Shown piece by piece: positions 24,689 to 31,672 of a DNA stretch of 32,730 nucleotides. A program made the position numbers and the translations under genes. Source of the DNA: Verrucomicrobiota bacterium (GTDB taxonomy: Bacteria; Auribacterota; JABMQX01; JAFGEW01); the NCBI GenBank assembly GCA_016931415.1, contig JAFGEW010000006.1, positions 92,310 through 125,039 of the forward strand. The letters are read 5' to 3'. The notes beneath the pieces are model-generated. The model had not been told where the DNA came from. It was given only the letters and a program-made list of their open reading frames with translations, and ran no database searches. The first letter of the stretch is position 1. Each line of letters begins with the position of its first letter.

Positions 24689-25345
24689 TTAGCCTTCCGG
24701 GAGATTGAAGAGGATGCCGAAGGTTTGCTGCGCGCCTTTGATCTCGGGTGGGAACGCCGGAAGCGGGTTAGACAGGTCGATCGCCTCGACCACCGTGCGG
24801 TCGAACTCGGCGTTGCCGGAAGCGCGCGTGATTCTGTGGCTCAGAATCCGGCCGGTACGCTCGACGACGATCTGGACCTCTGTGCTCGGCCGGGGCCGTC
24901 CGAGTGCGCCAAGCGGGGGCGGGGTCCAGTTTCGGTAGCAGGCCGTGTGGATAAGAGCCTTGTATGTACCGCCCCCGGGCGGCAGGTCGTCGCCACCACC
25001 GTCGGGGACGGGCTCGGGCTCGTACGGCTTGGGGGTCTCGCTCTTGACCTCGGGGACATTGCTGAAATCGATCTGCTTGTTTGGGTCGTAGGTGACCTCC
25101 TCGGGGATCCGGCGTTCGACGATCTTCGGATCCTTCTCCGGCGTGGGCTTCGGTTGCTCCTGTTCTTCCTGGGCGCCCTGGCCTTCGTCCGGGCCGGGCG
25201 CGAGAGTCTGGAGCAGATTGACCTCGACCGGCTTCGGTCGCAGGAATCGCTGCGCAAGCAGGACGCCGGCGACGAGGAGCACGATGACCAGCCCGACGTG
25301 GATGCCGAGTGAGAGCAGAAACGACTGTCTCGGCGTCATGGTCAT
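24689..25345 (-). CDS. tolA: TolA/TonB-type energy transducer
   Basis: A 218-residue protein with an N-terminal membrane helix that carries the Ser-x3-His motif (S12, H16 in LSLGIHVGLV) used to couple to TolQ/R. A Pro/Glu/Lys-rich periplasmic linker (about 35-120) follows, then a TonB/TolA C-terminal domain (YRNWTPPPLGALG, STEVQIVVERTGRI, ASGNAEFDRTVVEAI). The linker is short and TonB-like rather than the long alanine-rich helix of enteric TolA. ATG 25345 overlaps the tolR stop (ATGA). ATG 25339 is an alternative start. Context with tolB and pal supports TolA function. Confidence 0.86.
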   Translation of the reverse strand: MTMTPRQSFLLSLGIHVGLVIVLLVAGVLLAQRFLRPKPVEVNLLQTLAPGPDEGQGAQEEQEQPKPTPEKDPKIVERRIPEEVTYDPNKQIDFSNVPEVKSETPKPYEPEPVPDGGGDDLPPGGGTYKALIHTACYRNWTPPPLGALGRPRPSTEVQIVVERTGRILSHRITRASGNAEFDRTVVEAIDLSNPLPAFPPEIKGAQQTFGILFNLPEG

Positions 25346-25746
25346 CGGTCCACCTTCACCTCAGTTGCCAGGCCGATACGCTTCACGCCAGCAGCGCGAA
25401 CAGCGTCGAGTACATTCATAAGGTCCTGATACGAGATCCCTGCATCGCCTTTGACGTTGACAGCGACATGAGGGTTCAAGCTCAGGACACGCACGAGCGC
25501 GTCGAGCTGGACCGGCTGCTCGTTCACGTAGAGACTCCTGTCGCGCGCGATCTCCACGGTCATCTGCGCCGGGTCGCTCAGCTCTTTGATGCCTGCCTCG
25601 GGGAGCTGGAGCCGCAGGCTGTGCTCGAGCACGGGCGTGATGATCATGAAGACCAGGAGGATCGTGAGCATCACGTCGACCATGTTTGTGACGTTGATCG
25701 TCGCGTTGAGTTCGGGTCTGGGGCGTTTGCTTCTCGACCGGCGCAT
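25342..25746 (-). CDS. tolR: TolR/ExbD-family biopolymer transport protein
   Basis: A 134-residue protein with one membrane helix near residues 22-41. It carries the proton-path aspartate D24 in NMVDVMLTILLVFMII, which is the ExbD/TolR signature. The periplasmic domain (LQLPEAGIKEL to MNVLDAVRAAGVKRIGLAT) is the usual ferredoxin-like fold that binds peptidoglycan in TolR. It sits between tolQ and tolA and overlaps tolA by four bases. No clear ribosome site precedes it, so it may depend on tolQ translation. Confidence 0.93.
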   Translation of the reverse strand: MRRSRSKRPRPELNATINVTNMVDVMLTILLVFMIITPVLEHSLRLQLPEAGIKELSDPAQMTVEIARDRSLYVNEQPVQLDALVRVLSLNPHVAVNVKGDAGISYQDLMNVLDAVRAAGVKRIGLATEVKVDR

Positions 25747-25779
25747 CGGCGTTCGTCCATCAGTCGGCGGCGCGACGGG

Positions 25780-26460
25780 TCACGAGGGTTCGACGTAGCG
25801 GCGCTCGATGTCTTCGAGCACTTCACTGGCAAAGTTTTCCATCTCGGTCTCGAAGCGGCGGATAATCGTCGTCATCCAGTTGTACATCACAAGCGACGGG
25901 ATCGCCACGAGCAGGCCGACGACCGTCGTGCTCAGCGCGGTCCAGATGCCGGAGCTGATGGTCGCGATCCCGGTCGACATCTCCATCTGGACCTTCTTGA
26001 AGGCGATCAGGACGCCCCAGACCGTACCGAGCAGCCCGATGAGCGGACACGCGCTCGCGGCCGTCGCGAGCAGGTTGAGGCCGCGCTCGAGCTTGAGCGT
26101 CTCGTCGCTGATCGCGCGGTCCAGGCGCTTCTCGATCGCCTCGACCGTCGAGAGGGGCACCTTGACGTGCGGATTCTTGCCGCGCCGCTCAACCTCCTCG
26201 TGGAGCGAGTCGAGCGCGCAATCGGCGATCTCAAAGAACGGGCACTCGTCGAGGTAGATCTCCTGGTCGATAAGCTGGAGCGGCTCTTTGCTGAACTTGC
26301 GGTACGTGCTTTGGAACGAGCGCGAGGCGATCTGCGCCTGGCGGAACGCGAGGTACTTGCGCAGGATGACCGACCAGGCAAAGACCGAGAACGCAAACAG
26401 CACGATCAGGATCAGCTTGCCGAACAGATCGGAGTATTTGAAGGATTCGAGAATGGGCAT
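25780..26460 (-). CDS. tolQ: TolQ/ExbB-family proton channel protein
   Basis: A 226-residue protein with three membrane segments: about 13-32 (LILIVLFAFSVFAWSVIL), about 130-150 (ASACPLIGLLGTVWGVLIAF) and about 160-185 (IWTALSTTVVGLLVAIPSLV). The last two contain the MotA/TolQ/ExbB signatures, including LLGTVWG and ALSTTVVGLLVAIPS. It forms the pentameric channel that surrounds the TolR dimer and uses the proton gradient. It is the first gene of the Tol-Pal run; no convincing ribosome site or promoter could be picked out upstream. Confidence 0.94.
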   Translation of the reverse strand: MPILESFKYSDLFGKLILIVLFAFSVFAWSVILRKYLAFRQAQIASRSFQSTYRKFSKEPLQLIDQEIYLDECPFFEIADCALDSLHEEVERRGKNPHVKVPLSTVEAIEKRLDRAISDETLKLERGLNLLATAASACPLIGLLGTVWGVLIAFKKVQMEMSTGIATISSGIWTALSTTVVGLLVAIPSLVMYNWMTTIIRRFETEMENFASEVLEDIERRYVEPS

Positions 26461-26648
26461 AAGCTATCTATATTCACAGCGCCTCAAGCGCCGACACTCT
26501 TACTCCTGCCCCGCGGGACACCATAGGCAACGCACGCCGGGCCGTCAAGGGCGTTTTCAGCTCGGGGGACGATTCGGCGCCAAAGCCAGCGGCATGGGCG
26601 GCCCTGTTCCTGCTGCTGAGACGCTGCGTGCGGGACGTCGCCTCAACA

Positions 26649-27860
26649 CTACGTGGCCTCGTCGAGGCAACGCCAAGTGTTCCGCAGCTCGACGAAGCCC
26701 TCGGCCTTCGAGTCGCTGACGACCCAGAAGGTCCAGGCGTGGTCGAGGCGGTGGAAGTGGGTCTGGTGGTCGGGGCTGTGGAGGGCGAGCGACAGGAAGA
26801 ACTTACCGCGCAGGAGGTTAAGCGGCTCGATCGTCAGCTCGACGCCGCCCGTACCATCGATAGTTCCGAGACTGGTCCCGGTGATCGCTGTGTTCGAGCC
26901 ATAGCAGAGCTTGCCCTGGAAGTCGGCCACGCTGAAACCGAACACGGGGTCGGCGATTGGCTCGTGCGCCTCGTAGCGGATGCGCACACGCATGGTCTCG
27001 CCCGAACGGAACCGTTCGGCGGGCGCGCCGGTGGCGTCGACGATCTGCACGTCGGTGATCTCGGCGGCGCGCGTGCCCCACTCTCGGCGGTAGACGTCGT
27101 CCTGCTGCTGGAGGCCGAGTCGCTTGTACTCCTCGACGACGGCTTGGGGCTCGCCGAGCTCGAGCACGCGGCCCTCGCCGAGCAGCATGACGCGTGAGCA
27201 GGTCTTGCTGACCGTGTCGAGGTCGTGGCTGACCACGACGATCGTCTTGCCCGCGCGCTGGAACTCGGCGATCTTGCCGAGGCACTTCTTCCTGAACGCC
27301 TCGTCGCCGACGGCAAGCACCTCATCGACGAGCAGCACGTCGGGATCGACCTCGACGGCGACGGCGAACCCGAGCCGCACATACATGCCCGACGAGTAGT
27401 GCTTGACCGGGCTGTCGATGAACTCGGCCAAGCCGGCGAAGCGCACGATGTCGTCGAACTTCGCGTTGATGGTCGCCTTGGGCAGGCCGAGGATCGACGC
27501 GTTGAGGTAGACGTTCTCGCGGCCCGTCAGGTCGGGATGGAAGCCGGCGCCAAGCTCGAGCAGGCTCGAGATGCGGCCCGCGACGTCGATCCGCCCCTCG
27601 GTGGGCCGGATCGTGCCGGCGAGCACGCCGAGCAAGGTTGATTTGCCCGCGCCGTTGGCGCCGATAATGCCGAACGTCTCGCCCTTGCGGATGCTGAGGT
27701 TGACGTCCTTGAGTGCCCAGAGGTCGTTGCGCACGCCGCGCCCGCGCAGGACGCCGAGCAACGTGCCTTTGAGCGTGCGGTCGCGCTCCTTGCGCAGGCG
27801 GAAGCACTTGCCGAGTTTCTCGACGACGATCGCCTGGTTGTTCTCCGATGCATGCGTCAT
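26649..27860 (-). CDS. wzt: Polysaccharide ABC exporter ATPase, Wzt type with C-terminal carbohydrate-binding-like domain
   Basis: A 403-residue protein. The ATPase part (about 10-245) has Walker A GANGAGKST (67-75), a Q-loop region ELGAGFHPDLTGRENV typical of O-antigen and teichoic-acid exporters, signature YSSGMYVRLGFAVA, Walker B DVLLVDEVLAVGD and switch VVSHD. Residues about 260-403 form a beta-rich Wzt C-terminal domain (FRSGETMRVRIRYEAHEP, then GKFFLSLALHSPD). In Wzt this domain recognises the modified non-reducing end of the glycan. The start overlaps the permease stop by one base (TGATG). No glycosyltransferases are adjacent. Confidence 0.9.
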   Translation of the reverse strand: MTHASENNQAIVVEKLGKCFRLRKERDRTLKGTLLGVLRGRGVRNDLWALKDVNLSIRKGETFGIIGANGAGKSTLLGVLAGTIRPTEGRIDVAGRISSLLELGAGFHPDLTGRENVYLNASILGLPKATINAKFDDIVRFAGLAEFIDSPVKHYSSGMYVRLGFAVAVEVDPDVLLVDEVLAVGDEAFRKKCLGKIAEFQRAGKTIVVVSHDLDTVSKTCSRVMLLGEGRVLELGEPQAVVEEYKRLGLQQQDDVYRREWGTRAAEITDVQIVDATGAPAERFRSGETMRVRIRYEAHEPIADPVFGFSVADFQGKLCYGSNTAITGTSLGTIDGTGGVELTIEPLNLLRGKFFLSLALHSPDHQTHFHRLDHAWTFWVVSDSKAEGFVELRNTWRCLDEAT

Positions 27861-28672
27861 CAGAGCTGGTCCGCGAAGTGTGGTTCGAGACGGCTGAAGA
27901 GCCATAAGCCGATGCCGAGCACGACGAGGCAGAGCGCGAGCGACGGGACAAACGTCCACTCGGGCGGCCACGGCTGCCCGGTGCCAAGGAACGCGCGCCG
28001 TACGAGTGTCACGAGCGACGCCAGCGGATTCATCATGTACCAGCGGGACAGGGTTGTCGCAACGCCGTCGTGACGCACCATCTCGACCGGGTAGATGATG
28101 GGCGACATGAAGAACAACGCCATGAGCACCACCGACGTGACGTGTTCGATATCGCGGAAGTAGACGTTAAGGGCGCTCACGATGAGCGCGACGCCGAACA
28201 CGAGCGCAAACTGGAGCACGAGCGCCACGGGCAGCAGCCAGAACCAGCTCAGGTCGAGCCAGACATCGGTACTCGTGCTCGTGGTCGAGATGACAATGAC
28301 CAAGCCGAGTAGGACGGCGAGCGAGAGCAGGTAATTGACCGCATTGGCCAAGCACATCGAGAACGGCATGAGCACACGCGGGAAGTAGACCTTCTTGACC
28401 AGGTTGGCGTGGCCCGCCAGAGCGCCCGCGGCGTCGCCCGTGCACATGACGACGAACTGCCAGAAGATCACGCCGGTGAGCATGATCCGGATGTCGACCT
28501 TGATCTTGGCCACGATGCCGATGAACACGTAGTAGATCAGCATCATGAGCAAGGGGTTGATGAGCGTCCACATGAAGCCAAGTGCCGAGCCCTTGTAGCG
28601 CACCTTGAGCGTGCGCACGGCAAGGTTGACGACGAGCTCGCGTCGCTTGAGCGCTGTAGCCAGATCGAGCAC
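27860..28672 (-). CDS. wzm: Polysaccharide ABC exporter permease, Wzm/ABC-2 type
   Basis: A 270-residue membrane protein. GTG 28672 was chosen for its strong GGGAGG site nine bases ahead and the usual family start (LVVNLAVRTLKVRYKGSALG). A much longer open frame would run into the divergent AraC gene and is not protein-like. Six hydrophobic segments are visible, with the ABC-2 features YKGSALGFMWTLINPLLMML, YFPRVLMPFSM, NVYFRDIEHVTSVVLMALFF and SPIIYPVEMV. With Wzt it should carry lipid-linked polysaccharide across the inner membrane. Confidence 0.93.
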   Translation of the reverse strand: MLDLATALKRRELVVNLAVRTLKVRYKGSALGFMWTLINPLLMMLIYYVFIGIVAKIKVDIRIMLTGVIFWQFVVMCTGDAAGALAGHANLVKKVYFPRVLMPFSMCLANAVNYLLSLAVLLGLVIVISTTSTSTDVWLDLSWFWLLPVALVLQFALVFGVALIVSALNVYFRDIEHVTSVVLMALFFMSPIIYPVEMVRHDGVATTLSRWYMMNPLASLVTLVRRAFLGTGQPWPPEWTFVPSLALCLVVLGIGLWLFSRLEPHFADQL

Positions 28673-28891
28673 GGCCGGCGGCCTCCCTGGGCGTGGTTGC
28701 TTGATCCGTGATCGTAACGGCCCGGCCGAAGGGAAGTCAACGCTGAGGTCGATTGCCCCCAGGCGAAGCGGCATTGGCGCTGGCCGGGCGAGCGAGGGAA
28801 TGGCTGCGGTTTTTGATTGCGCGATGGTCGCGGGGATGCTAGCTTGGACGATATTATTATGACCGGAAGTCCAGCAGGATGGTCCTTGCCT

Positions 28892-29848
28892 ATGGCGCGC
28901 GACTGGAAACGTGAGGTAATGGATGCGCGGCGAACGCCGTTCCCCGAGTACCCGCGCATAATCGCGCTCATCGAGACGGTGGCTGAGGGCGCCACGGGTA
29001 GCGAGCACCACAGCCACCCGTGGGCCGAGATGAACATCCTGCTCGAGGGGCGGGGCGTTTGGTGTGCCGGGGACGACGAGTTCGAGGTCAAGCAGGGCGA
29101 TGCCTTCCTGCTTCTGCCCGGTACGCTTCATCACACCAAGTGGCCCGAGGGAACGGGATTCCGCGCTGGGACGATCGATTTCGAGATCGGGCCGACGCCC
29201 GAGGTCAGCACCCAGTCATCCGAATCGCGAGATCCGAACGCGCCGGGAGTCGGCGGGATGAAGACCTGGCTGCTCGAGGCGCTGATTGACCGGCCGTATC
29301 GCCGCGTCTCGTGGGACGCTTTCCCCGAGTGGTGGCAGCGATTCTGCGACGAGCAGGAAGCGCCCGCGGGGCGCTTCCGGGCGCTGCGTGTCGAGTCGGG
29401 CCTCCAGGAGGTGCTCGCCCGGTTCGCCGACCCGGACATCGAGCAACCCGACTGGCGGATGGCCGAGCGGCGTGGTCTCGATCGCGCGATGCGCTACATG
29501 GTGCGCAAGATGGCCGAGGGGCCGGTGACCGTGGCCGAGATGGCGCGCGTGGCCGGCATGTCGCGCTCCAAGTTCGCCGACCAGTTCCGCGAAGTGCTCG
29601 GCACGCCGCCGCATGCCTACGCGACCGCGCTGCGGATCTGGATGGCCGAGGCTGGCCTCGCCGGCAGCAACGCGAGCGCCGTCTCGATCTCCGAATCGCT
29701 TGGCTTCTCGTCGCCGCAGCATTTCTCGCGCGTGTTCAAGGCGACCACGGGCCTCACGCCGCAGGAATACCGTTCCCGGTGGGGCGCACCTTGGGTGCGC
29801 CATATGGGCGCCAAGCGCGGCCGAAAGCCGAAGGAAGCGCGACCGTAA
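28892..29848 (+). CDS. AraC-family regulator with cupin sensor and basic C-terminal tail (copy 1)
   Basis: A 318-residue protein. ATG 28892 was chosen because its first 18 residues align without gaps with the second copy (both have Met-Asp at 10-11, then PFPEYP). The N-terminal cupin-like domain has HHSHPWAEMNILLEGRGVW and GDAFLLLPGTLHHTKW, typical of sugar-sensing AraC proteins. The C-terminal double helix-turn-helix spans VTVAEMARVAGMSRSKFADQ and SLGFSSPQHFSRVFKATTGL. The protein ends in KRGRKPKEARP, a basic stretch resembling an AT-hook that the second copy lacks. It is divergent from the wzm/wzt pair, so the gap between may hold both promoters. Confidence 0.9.
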   Translation: MARDWKREVMDARRTPFPEYPRIIALIETVAEGATGSEHHSHPWAEMNILLEGRGVWCAGDDEFEVKQGDAFLLLPGTLHHTKWPEGTGFRAGTIDFEIGPTPEVSTQSSESRDPNAPGVGGMKTWLLEALIDRPYRRVSWDAFPEWWQRFCDEQEAPAGRFRALRVESGLQEVLARFADPDIEQPDWRMAERRGLDRAMRYMVRKMAEGPVTVAEMARVAGMSRSKFADQFREVLGTPPHAYATALRIWMAEAGLAGSNASAVSISESLGFSSPQHFSRVFKATTGLTPQEYRSRWGAPWVRHMGAKRGRKPKEARP

Positions 29849-29881
29849 TCGCTCCTCAGACTCCCGGCAACAGCCACCACC

Positions 29882-29901
29882 TGCGGCCCACACGGGCCGC
29901 A
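29882..29901 (+). terminator. Hairpin after AraC copy 1, possible terminator without T tract
   Basis: Perfect 8-bp stem TGCGGCCC / GGGCCGCA with a four-base loop ACAC, 33 bases after the stop of the first AraC gene. No T run follows, so it is at best a weak or Rho-assisted terminator, or an RNA-stabilising 3' hairpin. Confidence 0.4.
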
Positions 29902-30265
29902 TCCTGCCACGCCATCGTCACGTCGGCAACGGAGCCGCGCACAGCCACCCGCTCCTCGCGCCATGTCCGGCGACGACGAGCGAGGTCGTGGTCCGGGTCG
30001 ACGGCAAGAGACTCCTCACGTGATGTTCAGAGCAGCCGGAGGCACACGGCAAACTGGCTGTTCCTCCAACCGAGGCCGGCCGTCGTGCACGGCCGTGTCG
30101 GCGCTCAGCCCATCCTCTTCCAGACTGCCCGGATGGGGAGTGTGAGCATGCGCGTGTCACGCCTTCGGCGGTCTCCACGCCGAGAGCCTCGCGTTCGAGT
30201 GCGTGTCCGAGACGGCGCGCTCGCATGGTGCGGCTGGCCTCGTCGGGCGGACAGCACGGAGGCAG

Positions 30266-30303
30266 AAAAAAGGGCCGGAGTACCCGGGGAGAGCACTCCG
30301 GCC
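30266..30303 (-). terminator. Terminator-shaped hairpin on the minus strand, without a visible gene
   Basis: GGCCGGAGT (30273-30281) and ACTCCGGCC (30295-30303) form a perfect 9-bp stem with a 13-base loop. Read on the minus strand the stem is followed after one base by six T residues (complement of A 30266-30271), the form of an intrinsic terminator. No minus-strand gene ends here, so it may end antisense transcripts, or the hairpin may serve the + strand in another way. Confidence 0.5.
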
Positions 30304-30323
30304 GGCAAAGCAGCTAAGCTCCG

Positions 30324-30361
30324 TGGCTCGCGGCCTTCTCTCGAAGGCCTCTGCTAAGCCA
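30324..30361 (+). ncRNA. Candidate structured RNA element upstream of AraC copy 2
   Basis: An outer 5-bp pairing TGGCT (30324-30328) / AGCCA (30357-30361) encloses a perfect 7-bp hairpin GGCCTTC-TCTC-GAAGGCC (30332-30349). GCTAAGC occurs twice as a direct repeat (30313-30319 and 30353-30359). Together with the 9-bp hairpin just upstream this suggests folded RNA. I could not match it to a riboswitch class by eye, and it lies upstream of the likely promoter of the second AraC gene. Confidence 0.3.
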
Positions 30362-30451
30362 GAATGGAGGAAAGGGTTGTGTCCATTGTCTACCATATTC
30401 GTCTGTGTCGATCAATAGCATTATGTCCAAAAATCGTGCTCTGGCTTCAGA

Positions 30452-30460
30452 TGATATAAC
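30452..30460 (+). promoter_or_regulatory. Possible extended -10 promoter for AraC copy 2
   Basis: TGATATAAC is an extended -10 element (TGn plus TATAAC, five of six matches) in the AT-rich gap. No good -35 lies 16-18 bases upstream, which is tolerated by extended -10 promoters. The leader to ATG 30542 would be about 75 bases. Confidence 0.38.
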
Positions 30461-30541
30461 AATTTCTGCTTGCACATCCGTCTGGTGTGTGCTATGGGGA
30501 GACTTGCACAATCCTTTGGACTGCCGTCAGCGGAGGCGCCG

Positions 30542-31474
30542 ATGACACGACGAGACCAACGCGAGCTCATGGACGTTCGCCACGTCCCGTTCCCCGAGTA
30601 CCCGAACGTGATCGGCATCTTTGAGGGGATGTTCGACGGCCCGCGCCGCAGCGAGCGGCACAGCCATCCGTGGGCCGAGATCAACATCCTCGTCGAGGGC
30701 CATGGCATCTGGAACGTCAACGACATCGAGCACGAGGTCGGCGTCGGCGATGGCTTCCTCGTCATGCCGGGTACACCGCACTACGCCAAGTGGCCGGCTA
30801 ACCAGACGTTCCGCACCGGCTCGGTGAACTTCCAGGTCGGCACGACGGGCCGCGTGCCACTTCATCTCAAGGACAACCACCGGGGCCATCCAAGCGACAT
30901 TGCCGGCTCGCCGCGAGACGAACTCGGGAGTTGGCTCCTCGACGCGCTGTCGCGTAAGCCCTACCACCGGCTCAAGTGGCGGGGGCTGCCCGAATGGTGG
31001 CAGCGTCTCAGTGATGAGCAGGAAGCCGCGCGCGGTCCGTACCGGGCGTTGCGTATCGAGTCGGCCATGCTCGAGCTGCTTTCCCGGTTCGTCGACCCGA
31101 CTATCAGCGCGCCCGAGTGGGAGCAGGTCGAGCGGCGCGGCATCGAGCGGGCGTTGCGCCACATCAGCATGCGTATGACCGATGGGCCGGTCAGCGTCGG
31201 CGAGCTGGCGCGCGTCGCCGGCATGTCGCGCTCGAAGTTCGCCGAGCTCTTCCATCGCTCGCTCGGCATGCCGCCGCACGCCTACGCCACGGCACTGCGT
31301 ATCTGGATGGCGCAGTCGGGCCTCGCCGGCAGCCGCGTGAGTGCCGCAACCATCGCCGCCTCGCTCGGTTTCTCGTCGCCGCAGCACTTCTCACGCGCCT
31401 TCAAGGCGGCCACTGGCCTCACCCCGCAAGAGTATCGCCGCCGCTACGCCGCTTCGTGGATCAAGGAGGAGTAG
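30542..31474 (+). CDS. AraC-family regulator with cupin sensor (copy 2)
   Basis: A 310-residue protein from ATG 30542 with GGAGG five bases ahead. It parallels the upstream AraC gene throughout: a cupin-like sensor with RHSHPWAEINILVEGHGIW and GDGFLVMPGTPHYAKW, LPEWWQRLSDEQEAARGPYR in the middle, and a double helix-turn-helix with ELARVAGMSRSKFAELF and SLGFSSPQHFSRAFKAATGL. The two differ most in the linker after the cupin, where this copy has an added stretch (HLKDNHRGHPSDIAG), and at the C-terminus, where it ends KEE without the basic tail. It lies upstream of an L-fucose isomerase-family gene in the same direction and may control it. Confidence 0.91.
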   Translation: MTRRDQRELMDVRHVPFPEYPNVIGIFEGMFDGPRRSERHSHPWAEINILVEGHGIWNVNDIEHEVGVGDGFLVMPGTPHYAKWPANQTFRTGSVNFQVGTTGRVPLHLKDNHRGHPSDIAGSPRDELGSWLLDALSRKPYHRLKWRGLPEWWQRLSDEQEAARGPYRALRIESAMLELLSRFVDPTISAPEWEQVERRGIERALRHISMRMTDGPVSVGELARVAGMSRSKFAELFHRSLGMPPHAYATALRIWMAQSGLAGSRVSAATIAASLGFSSPQHFSRAFKAATGLTPQEYRRRYAASWIKEE

Positions 31475-31554
31475 CGGCGCGCTGACGGCTTGCTCTTCGC
31501 AAGTCGCGGCCTGCTCTGTCCGCTGATCCGGGCGGAAAGGGCCTGTCCGTGCTG

Positions 31555-31583
31555 TTGACTCCTCGGCCATCGGCGCGTATCCT
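31555..31583 (+). promoter_or_regulatory. Sigma-70-like promoter for the L-fucose isomerase-family gene
   Basis: TTGACT (31555-31560, five of six) and TATCCT (31578-31583, four of six) are separated by exactly 17 bases. Transcription would begin near 31590, giving a leader of about 83 bases before ATG 31673. The position between AraC copy 2 and the isomerase gene suits a separately regulated promoter. Confidence 0.6.
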
Positions 31584-31627
31584 TGCGCTGCGCGAAGCGA
31601 GCGTGAACGGCACGTGGACAGCACGAG

Positions 31628-31664
31628 GTCGGACCCCGCCGTAGGCGGTGCGGCCGACGGGAGG
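31628..31664 (+). promoter_or_regulatory. Leader hairpin abutting the isomerase Shine-Dalgarno
   Basis: Nested pairings GTCGG (31628-31632) / CCGAC (31654-31658) and CCGCC (31636-31640) / GGCGG (31644-31648) form a hairpin in the leader. The Shine-Dalgarno GGGAGG begins at the next base (31659-31664), eight bases before ATG 31673. The pairing is visible; control of translation is inference. Confidence 0.4.
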
Positions 31665-31672
31665 ATGAAGCG

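Larger units (their letters stand above)
29849..30541 (+). other. 693-base intergenic region with hairpins and an AT-rich 3' part
   Basis: No convincing gene is seen on either strand; open frames here have low-complexity Arg/Ser-rich translations typical of GC-rich noise. The first part carries a hairpin at 29882-29901. Two more structured stretches lie at 30266-30303 and 30324-30361. From about 30360 the composition turns clearly AT-richer than the window, as expected for a regulatory region before the second AraC gene. No transposase remnants or repeats flank it. Confidence 0.75.

Noticed and set aside
28673-29134. Long N-terminal extension of the Wzm permease frame
   Set aside because: It would overlap the divergent AraC gene, is not protein-like, and a GTG with a strong GGGAGG site gives a normal family length.
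29849-30357. Plus-strand open frame continuing through the gap after AraC copy 1
   Set aside because: The translation is low-complexity Arg/Ser/Pro-rich and the same frame runs antiparallel to AraC codon bias upstream, so it is a GC artefact.
30266-30361. Known riboswitch (c-di-GMP-I, cobalamin, SAM, glycine) before AraC copy 2
   Set aside because: GGCAAAGC and nearby stems are suggestive at first sight, but the conserved core strings of these classes could not be aligned by eye, so only an unnamed structured element is reported.
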